Assembly (NCBI GenBank): GCA_019750095.1
Contig: JAIEOW010000063.1
Span: forward strand, 1 to 53,723
Direction of reading: 5' to 3'
Source of the DNA: Phycisphaerales bacterium
Lineage (GTDB): Bacteria > Planctomycetota > Phycisphaerae > Phycisphaerales > UBA1924
Length of the DNA: 53,723 bases
This document shows positions 48,941 to 53,723 of this stretch, in pieces. The first letter of the stretch is position 1. Every line of letters begins with the position of its first letter. The notes under the pieces are model-generated. The model had not been told where the DNA came from. It worked only from the letters and a program-made list of their open reading frames with translations, and did no database searches. Both the position numbers and the translations under genes were made by a program.

Positions 48941-51694
48941 ATGTCCATTGCACGAACGGATGCTCCCGCCATGAACGAAGCAGCGCCTTCCCACGTCCGT
49001 TCCGCATTGTGCGTTCCGCGCCTGGCACTGATCGCTGGCGCAGCGCTGGGCCTCGCCAGCGCGCCCTTGATCGCTCGCGCCGATGTGGAAGAGGTCCCCG
49101 AACTGCTCGCGATGCTGCTGGCGCACGCTCAAGCGGCCCAGCCCGCTGCCGAAGAACCCGCCATGGCCGAGGAGCCCGAAGAGCCCGGCGCAGCCAGCGA
49201 TGAACCCGCCGCCGCAGCACCCGCAGGCGTCGTCAAGACCGACGCCCTCGGCCGCCGCGTTCAACCCGATGAGCCCACCGTGCTCGCTTTCAAGGGTGTC
49301 ACCGTCGAGCAGATCTATCCCTTCATCGCCGAGGCCACCGGCAAGGTTGTGCTCCCCCAGCCCGACGTGCTCAGCCGTCGCATCACGATCCTGAACGATC
49401 AGCCCATCCCGCGCTCGCGTGCGCTCGATCTGGTCATCCTCGCGCTCCAGCAGAACGGCGTGGGCGTCGTCGAGAGCCACGACCTCATCATCCTCCGCGA
49501 TCTCGCCGAGATCGATCGCCAGGATGTGCCCGTCATGGGCCCGAACGATTCCACGTTGAAGCGCACCGATCTCGGCACGATCGTCGAGAAAGTCTTCGCC
49601 CTCCGCTCGGCGTCCGCCGCCAACCTGTTCGAGATCTTCAAGGGCTCGCTTCCGACTTACGCCAAGATGAGCGTCGATCCCGAGTCCAATCAGATCATCA
49701 TCATGGGCAACATCGGCCTGCTCCAGCGCATGGAACGGCTGATCACCTCGCTCGATCAGCCCGCCAATGCCTCGCTCTCCACCGAGACCTTCCTGCTGCG
49801 ATACGCAGACGCCGAGGCCATTACCAAGAACATCAACGATCTCTACGCCCAAACCCAGGGTGGCAATCGTCAGGGTGGCGGCAACCAGAACCCCATCCAG
49901 CAGTTCTTCCAGCGCCAAGGTGGCGGCGGTGGCGGCGGCGGAAACCAGGGTGGCGGCGCTCAAGGCGGCGGACGCACCGGCAACAACACCCAGACCTCCG
50001 CCAATCTCCGCGTCACCGCCAACGTCTCGCAGAACTCCGTCACCGTCGTCGCCGAGCGATCCGTGCTCGATGACATCCGCCGTCAGGTCGGCGATATCTG
50101 GGATCGACCCCTTCCTAAAGAAACCGTGGTCCCGAAGATCTACGACCTGAAGAACACCGACCCAGTCAAGATCCGCGACGTCCTCACGCAGCTCTTCGGC
50201 AACTCTGGCCAAGCGCGTGCCGCCGCTCAGCAAGGTGGCCAGGGCCAGGCCGCCACGCAGCAATCCGGAGCCAATCGCCTCTACGGCCAGTTCACCTTCG
50301 AAGCCGTCCCCGAAGCCGGCCGGCTTCTGGTCATCTCCAAGAGCCCCGAAAACATCGAAGCGATGGACGACATCATCGCCAAGCTCGATCAGCCCCAGAC
50401 CGCCGGGCTTCCGCAGATCATCGAGCTCAAGCACGCACAGGCCGAAGAACTCGCCGAGCAGCTCAACGCCCTGCTCAGCCGCGACGGCACGCTCGCCCAG
50501 ATCACCCGCGCCGAGAGCGGCCTCTCCGAAGGCACTGCCAGCGCGTCCCCCTTCGCCACCCAACAGCAGAACACCCAGCAGACCCAGCAGCAGAATCAGC
50601 AGGGCACCACGCCCGGCACCATCACCTTCTGGTGGCAACGCTCTCAGCCGCCCACCACCAGCGCGGGCACCAGCAATCTGGTCTCCAAGATCCGCATCGT
50701 CCCCGTCTGGCGGCAGAACTCGCTCATGGTCCTCTCCCCGCCCGAGTACCAGTCCTCGCTCATCGAGGTCATCCGCCAGCTCGACAACCCAGGCCGCCAA
50801 GTTCTGCTCAGCGCGGTCATCGCCGAGATCAACGCCGAAGACGCTACCGCCCTCGGGCTCCGCTGGTCCAACTCCGCCATCACCCCCACCAACCAGGACA
50901 ACGCCATCAGCTTCGGCCCAAGTGCCGCGGGCACTCAGGCCGGCGGCACCATCACCGGCACCAAGAACAACCTGATTGACAACCTCTTCGATACCAGCGT
51001 CCTCAACCTCGGCGTGAACATCAACGCCCTGCTGCAGGCGCTCAGCGAGAAGACCAGCGTCAACATCCTCTCCGAGCCGCGCATCTTCACCAGCGACAAT
51101 CAGGAAGCCGAGTTCTTCTCAGGCCAGGACATCCCCTTCATCACCGACAGCCAGACCAACCAGCAGGGCAACGTCGTCCAGAGCTTCGACTACCGCGCCG
51201 TCGGCATCGCGCTGCGCGTCCGCCCGCGGATCACCTTGAACCGCGACGTCGATCTCCGCATCAACCTCGAACTCTCCAGCGTCCAGCCCAACCAGACCCT
51301 CTTCGGCGGGTTCATCGTCGATCGCCGCGAAACCACCACCCACCTCATCGTCAAAGACGCCCAGACCGTCGTCGTCAGCGGCATCCTCCGCTCCGAAGAT
51401 TCCGACGTAAAGCGCAAAGTCCCACTGCTGGGCGACATCCCCCTCGTCGGCGAACTCTTCACCAGCACCGAACGCTCCAAGCGCAAGACCGAGCTGATCG
51501 CCTTCATCACGCCCATCGTCGTCGATACCAGCACCGGCGCCTCCAACGTCAGCGCCAAGGATCGCGAAAACCTCGACTCCATCCGCGAGAAGCTGCGCCC
51601 CACCGAAAAACTCGGCGAATCCGCCAAGCCCGCCAAGCCCGGCACCCAAAGCGACGCGCCCGCTCCAACCGCCGAACGCATGGAAACGCCGTGA
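48941..51694 (+). CDS. gspD: type II secretion secretin GspD
   Basis: A 917-residue outer-membrane channel. The signal peptide is LALIAGAALGLASAPLIARA. An acidic linker is followed by N0-N3 domains: FKGVTVEQIYPFIAEATGK, VFALRSASAANLFEIF, LRYADAEAITKNINDLY, and ELKHAQAEELAEQLNALL. The secretin domain starts near SSLIEVIRQLDNPGRQVLL and ends with VPLLGDIPLVGELF, the classical signature, then KTELIAFITPIVVD. Gly- and Gln-rich inserts lie in two inter-domain loops (for example QRQGGGGGGGGNQGGG). The ATG at 48941 is chosen because the signal peptide follows; the frame is open upstream. Last gene of the operon. Confidence 0.92.
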   Translation: MSIARTDAPAMNEAAPSHVRSALCVPRLALIAGAALGLASAPLIARADVEEVPELLAMLLAHAQAAQPAAEEPAMAEEPEEPGAASDEPAAAAPAGVVKTDALGRRVQPDEPTVLAFKGVTVEQIYPFIAEATGKVVLPQPDVLSRRITILNDQPIPRSRALDLVILALQQNGVGVVESHDLIILRDLAEIDRQDVPVMGPNDSTLKRTDLGTIVEKVFALRSASAANLFEIFKGSLPTYAKMSVDPESNQIIIMGNIGLLQRMERLITSLDQPANASLSTETFLLRYADAEAITKNINDLYAQTQGGNRQGGGNQNPIQQFFQRQGGGGGGGGNQGGGAQGGGRTGNNTQTSANLRVTANVSQNSVTVVAERSVLDDIRRQVGDIWDRPLPKETVVPKIYDLKNTDPVKIRDVLTQLFGNSGQARAAAQQGGQGQAATQQSGANRLYGQFTFEAVPEAGRLLVISKSPENIEAMDDIIAKLDQPQTAGLPQIIELKHAQAEELAEQLNALLSRDGTLAQITRAESGLSEGTASASPFATQQQNTQQTQQQNQQGTTPGTITFWWQRSQPPTTSAGTSNLVSKIRIVPVWRQNSLMVLSPPEYQSSLIEVIRQLDNPGRQVLLSAVIAEINAEDATALGLRWSNSAITPTNQDNAISFGPSAAGTQAGGTITGTKNNLIDNLFDTSVLNLGVNINALLQALSEKTSVNILSEPRIFTSDNQEAEFFSGQDIPFITDSQTNQQGNVVQSFDYRAVGIALRVRPRITLNRDVDLRINLELSSVQPNQTLFGGFIVDRRETTTHLIVKDAQTVVVSGILRSEDSDVKRKVPLLGDIPLVGELFTSTERSKRKTELIAFITPIVVDTSTGASNVSAKDRENLDSIREKLRPTEKLGESAKPAKPGTQSDAPAPTAERMETP

Positions 51695-51714
51695 GGCGGG
51701 CGGGACGGGGCAAA

Positions 51715-51814
51715 GCGAAAAACGAAAAGTGAAAAACGAAAAGTGAAACCACCGAAGGCAAACCTGCCTTCATTTTCGCTTTTCGCTTTTCGTTTTTCAC
51801 TTTCGACTTTTCAC
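51715..51814. repeat. inverted pair of heptanucleotide tandem repeats
   Basis: The left arm (51715-51748) is a string of 7-nt units NNGAAAA (GCGAAAA, ACGAAAA, GTGAAAA). The right arm (51773-51814) is the complementary string TTTTCGC, TTTTCGT, TTTTCAC. A short hairpin sits between them. This AT-rich element stands out against GC-rich surroundings. It lies between gspD and the lipoprotein gene. Confidence 0.88.
51754..51783 (+). terminator. intrinsic terminator of the secretion operon
   Basis: A perfect 7-bp stem GAAGGCA/TGCCTTC (51754-51760 with 51765-51771) with AACC loop, followed by ATTTTCGCTTTT. It lies about 60 nt after the gspD stop, at the centre of the inverted heptamer array. Confidence 0.6.
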
Positions 51815-51845
51815 CCTCCCTTTTCCACTCCCCCTACCCTCACCC

Positions 51846-53261
51846 ATGCGCCCCAGCCGACTCACTCGCGGCGTCGTCTGCATCGCAACCGCCGCGTCAC
51901 TCTCGGCCTGCGTTCCCGTCAATCAACGCCCCAAGACCGGTCTCTCCTACGTCAATCCCGCCACCGGCGAGGCCATCGCCCGCGTCCCCGGCGCTCGCCA
52001 GGGCATCACCGACTCCCGCGTCCGCGTCGGCATCCGCCCCCTCGGCGCCGTGCCCTTTGATGGCATGACCCTGCCCATCACCAGCCCGGGCGGAAAGTAC
52101 ATCGCCGCCCAGTCCGGAGCCATCCCGCCGTGGGAGACGCTCCTCGCCGAGCCCGGAGCTCGCGTGCCCGGTCGGCTCGTGCTCTCCTGCGCCGAGATCC
52201 GCCCGCCGACCGGCTCGACCATGCCCACATCCCCCGGCGAGCCCACGGGTGCGATCATCCCGCTCCCCTGGTCCGGCGCACTCCCACGCGGCATCCTTCT
52301 GGGCCGAAGCGCAGACGACCAGGGCGTGCTCATCGAACGCCCCGACGAATCCGGCGGACGCAGCATCGGCGTGGTCAACTGGAAATCCGGCCAGATCCAA
52401 TGGCTCGTCAGCGATCCGGCCATCATCGCCGCCCACGCCACGTTCGGCCCAAACGGCGAACTCGCCTACTCCCGGCGCTCGCTCACCGAAAACTCCGGCT
52501 TCGAGCTTGTCTTGCGTCCAAACGCCGGCGACCCCTCGAGCGAACTCTTTCTCAAGCCGCGCCCGGATGAGACGCTCGTCTTTCCGACCTTCTCCGCCGA
52601 TCGATCGCGCGTCTATGTCTTCTCCGCGGCGACGCGCCAGGTCCCCGGTTTCGGGCCGCTCTCGCTCGTCGCTGTCCGCCTGCCCGGAACGGGGCGGGGG
52701 GGTGGTGGGGGATCATTTGAGATCGAGCGCCGCATTGAGCTGGATGTCGAACCCACCATCGCCGCGGCGTTCCAAGCCGTGGTTGCCAACCAGACGCCTT
52801 GGATTCTGCCTGGCTCGATGCGTGCCGACGAAGATCTTGCCGCGGGCATCGCCATCACCGATCTCCGCACCGCGGGAATGATCTGGATTGATGCACGTTC
52901 CGGGTCCATTCAACCGCTCGCCCGCGGCACAGCGGGCGCAGCGCCTTGGTGGGGCGTCCCAGCATCATCCACATCCATCGAACTCGGCGGGCTCATCCTC
53001 GGTGCCGCGAAAGAACTCGTCTACCAGCCAAGGCGCGACGGCGGGCAGTGGGGGAGTGAGGTCAGCGTGCTCGCGGGTGCCGCGATTCCAAGGCTGGCCG
53101 GCACGTTGAGTGTTTCCGCAGAACGCGACGACGCACGCAAATCACAGCCCGCAGGCGTGCAGCCGAGGTTTCTGCTGCTGTCTCCTCCCAAGCCCACCCG
53201 CGACGGGGGAGTCGGCAGCGGCGTGGTGCAAGTGATCGAGATGGTCTCCGTCGCCGAGTGA
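51846..53261 (+). CDS. lipoprotein of unknown function, beta-propeller-like
   Basis: A 471-residue exported lipoprotein. The signal ends LSAC with Cys22 as the lipidation site. The mature part contains repeated short beta segments with GxxIxW- or TFxxDxSRVYVF-like turns (SGQIQWLVSD, PTFSADRSRVYVFSAATRQ, GMIWIDARSGSIQPLA) that suggest a TolB-like propeller; I do not recognise a specific family. It follows the secretion operon beyond a terminator, so a functional link is only suggested by position. Confidence 0.72.
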   Translation: MRPSRLTRGVVCIATAASLSACVPVNQRPKTGLSYVNPATGEAIARVPGARQGITDSRVRVGIRPLGAVPFDGMTLPITSPGGKYIAAQSGAIPPWETLLAEPGARVPGRLVLSCAEIRPPTGSTMPTSPGEPTGAIIPLPWSGALPRGILLGRSADDQGVLIERPDESGGRSIGVVNWKSGQIQWLVSDPAIIAAHATFGPNGELAYSRRSLTENSGFELVLRPNAGDPSSELFLKPRPDETLVFPTFSADRSRVYVFSAATRQVPGFGPLSLVAVRLPGTGRGGGGGSFEIERRIELDVEPTIAAAFQAVVANQTPWILPGSMRADEDLAAGIAITDLRTAGMIWIDARSGSIQPLARGTAGAAPWWGVPASSTSIELGGLILGAAKELVYQPRRDGGQWGSEVSVLAGAAIPRLAGTLSVSAERDDARKSQPAGVQPRFLLLSPPKPTRDGGVGSGVVQVIEMVSVAE

Positions 53262-53382
53262 GCACCCGTCCTGTTCCCTCATGCCTCTTGCCTCCTGATT
53301 CTGGTGACACCAGCGACCCGCCGGCGTGCTTTTCAGTGCCAGAGACGTCCGCTATCCAGCGTCTGGAGCAACCTTCAAGGCC

Positions 53383-53406
53383 CACAGGCGGGACGCCTGT
53401 GCCACC
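53383..53406 (+). repeat. palindromic repeat family B, copy 3
   Basis: 24 nt identical to the 3' part of copy 1 (4078-4101), in the same orientation: ACAGGCGGGACGCCTGTG followed by CCACC. Confidence 0.9.
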
Positions 53407-53538
53407 GGAGGCGGGGGATTGGGTCATTTGTATGATATTTGTACGGTATTTCTGGCCTCTTTTGGGGGTTTCGGCAGGGTGCGCGGGGTGTGCGATCGTG
53501 AGGCGAGCGCAAAGAAAGCCGTTTTTTGATCATCTTCA

Positions 53539-53567
53539 TTGACGCCCCCCCCAACTTGATGTATCTT
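53539..53567 (+). promoter_or_regulatory. sigma-70-like promoter of the last gene
   Basis: TTGACG (53539-53544), 17-nt spacer, TATCTT (53562-53567). Start of transcription would be near 53574, giving a leader of about 55 nt before the GTG. The octamer ATCTTCAT occurs twice, once before the -35 and once over the -10. Confidence 0.6.
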
Positions 53568-53628
53568 CATCCTGTCGTTGTTGTGGTTCTCTCTCACCAC
53601 TGCCCTCAAGATCTGAAGGAGTTTCCCT

Positions 53629-53723
53629 GTGAAGACTTTTGTTCTCTCTGCTATGGCTGTTGCGGCCCTGGCCGGTTCTGCTTTTGCCCAGAACGGCACG
53701 GTCGAGTACCGCATTCGTGAACT
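53629..53723 (+). CDS. exported protein, 5' part only (window edge)
   Basis: A GTG start with AAGGAG 7 nt upstream opens a signal peptide MKTFVLSAMAVAALAGSAFA, likely cleaved before QNGTVEYRIRE. The gene is cut off by the window end after 31 codons. Given the organism type, a second PEP-CTERM-like protein is plausible, but the C-terminus cannot be seen. Confidence 0.75.
   Translation, partial: MKTFVLSAMAVAALAGSAFAQNGTVEYRIRE

Larger units (their letters stand above)
53262..53628 (+). other. gene-free spacer with repeat B and a promoter
   Basis: This 367-base spacer has no supported gene. It holds repeat B copy 3 (53383-53406). It then becomes distinctly AT-richer and contains the candidate promoter at 53539-53567 and the AAGGAG ribosome-binding site (53616-53621) of the next gene. 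Confidence 0.6.

Noticed and set aside
48506..50800. 764-residue minus-strand open frame opposite gspD
   Set aside because: It is a mirror of the secretin gene in GC-rich DNA: rich in Gly, Leu, Asp and Val with no family resemblance, and it spans two genes on the other strand.

Overview
The window is GC-rich, gene-dense bacterial DNA. It looks like a planctomycete, most probably of the Phycisphaerae/Phycisphaerales type. The inference rests on a secreted protein with a PEP-CTERM-like tail ending in an arginine run, a type II secretion (T2SS/type IV pilus-like) operon with a PilM-PilN-like fusion, H-x-G-type pseudopilin proteins, an ECF sigma factor fused to a membrane-anchored extension, and many dispersed palindromic repeats. 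No 16S rRNA gene is present, so the assignment is inference. I see no tRNA, rRNA or CRISPR array.

Layout. 0.1-5 kb: alpha/beta hydrolase, GH3-family protein, FkbM methyltransferase, membrane protein. 5-10 kb: an isolated ATP synthase epsilon subunit, a diguanylate cyclase, smpB, and a two-gene ABC exporter. 10-19 kb: asparagine synthetase, exported protein, queuosine-precursor transporter, a solitary DNA methyltransferase back-to-back with a Uma2 nuclease, UDP-glucose dehydrogenase and a methyltransferase. 18.8-22 kb: PEP-CTERM protein, a lone CoA-transferase A subunit, a REP-associated tyrosine transposase (RAYT) flanked by palindromes, and rplU. 22-28 kb (minus strand): ECF sigma factor-membrane fusion coupled to a pseudopilin, then prfB-cysD-cysN. 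28-34 kb: a secretin-N-like/coiled-coil protein with its own ECF sigma factor and membrane partner, aminotransferase, priA. 34-38.6 kb: carA and two tandem exported Spy/CpxP-like glycine-rich paralogs. 38.7-51.7 kb: a T2SS operon in the order E-F-G-H-I-J-K-L-M-(C-like)-D. 51.8 kb to the end: a lipoprotein and the start of another exported protein.

The most unusual aspect is the repeat content. There are at least four families of short GC-rich palindromes. One family flanks the RAYT gene. One is read in frame inside priA. One forms the leader peptide of the GspH-like pseudopilin. Two intergenic spacers consist mostly of long nested inverted repeats. Five further loci carry tandem repeats with a 7- or 8-nt period, two of them arranged as inverted pairs. 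Separately, prfB has the classical +1 frameshift layout, but with a CUU-UAA-C site instead of CUU-UGA-C and no visible upstream Shine-Dalgarno stimulator.

The T2SS genes overlap by ATGA or GTGA at most junctions, which indicates translational coupling. The prepilin peptidase and any exosortase must lie outside the window.
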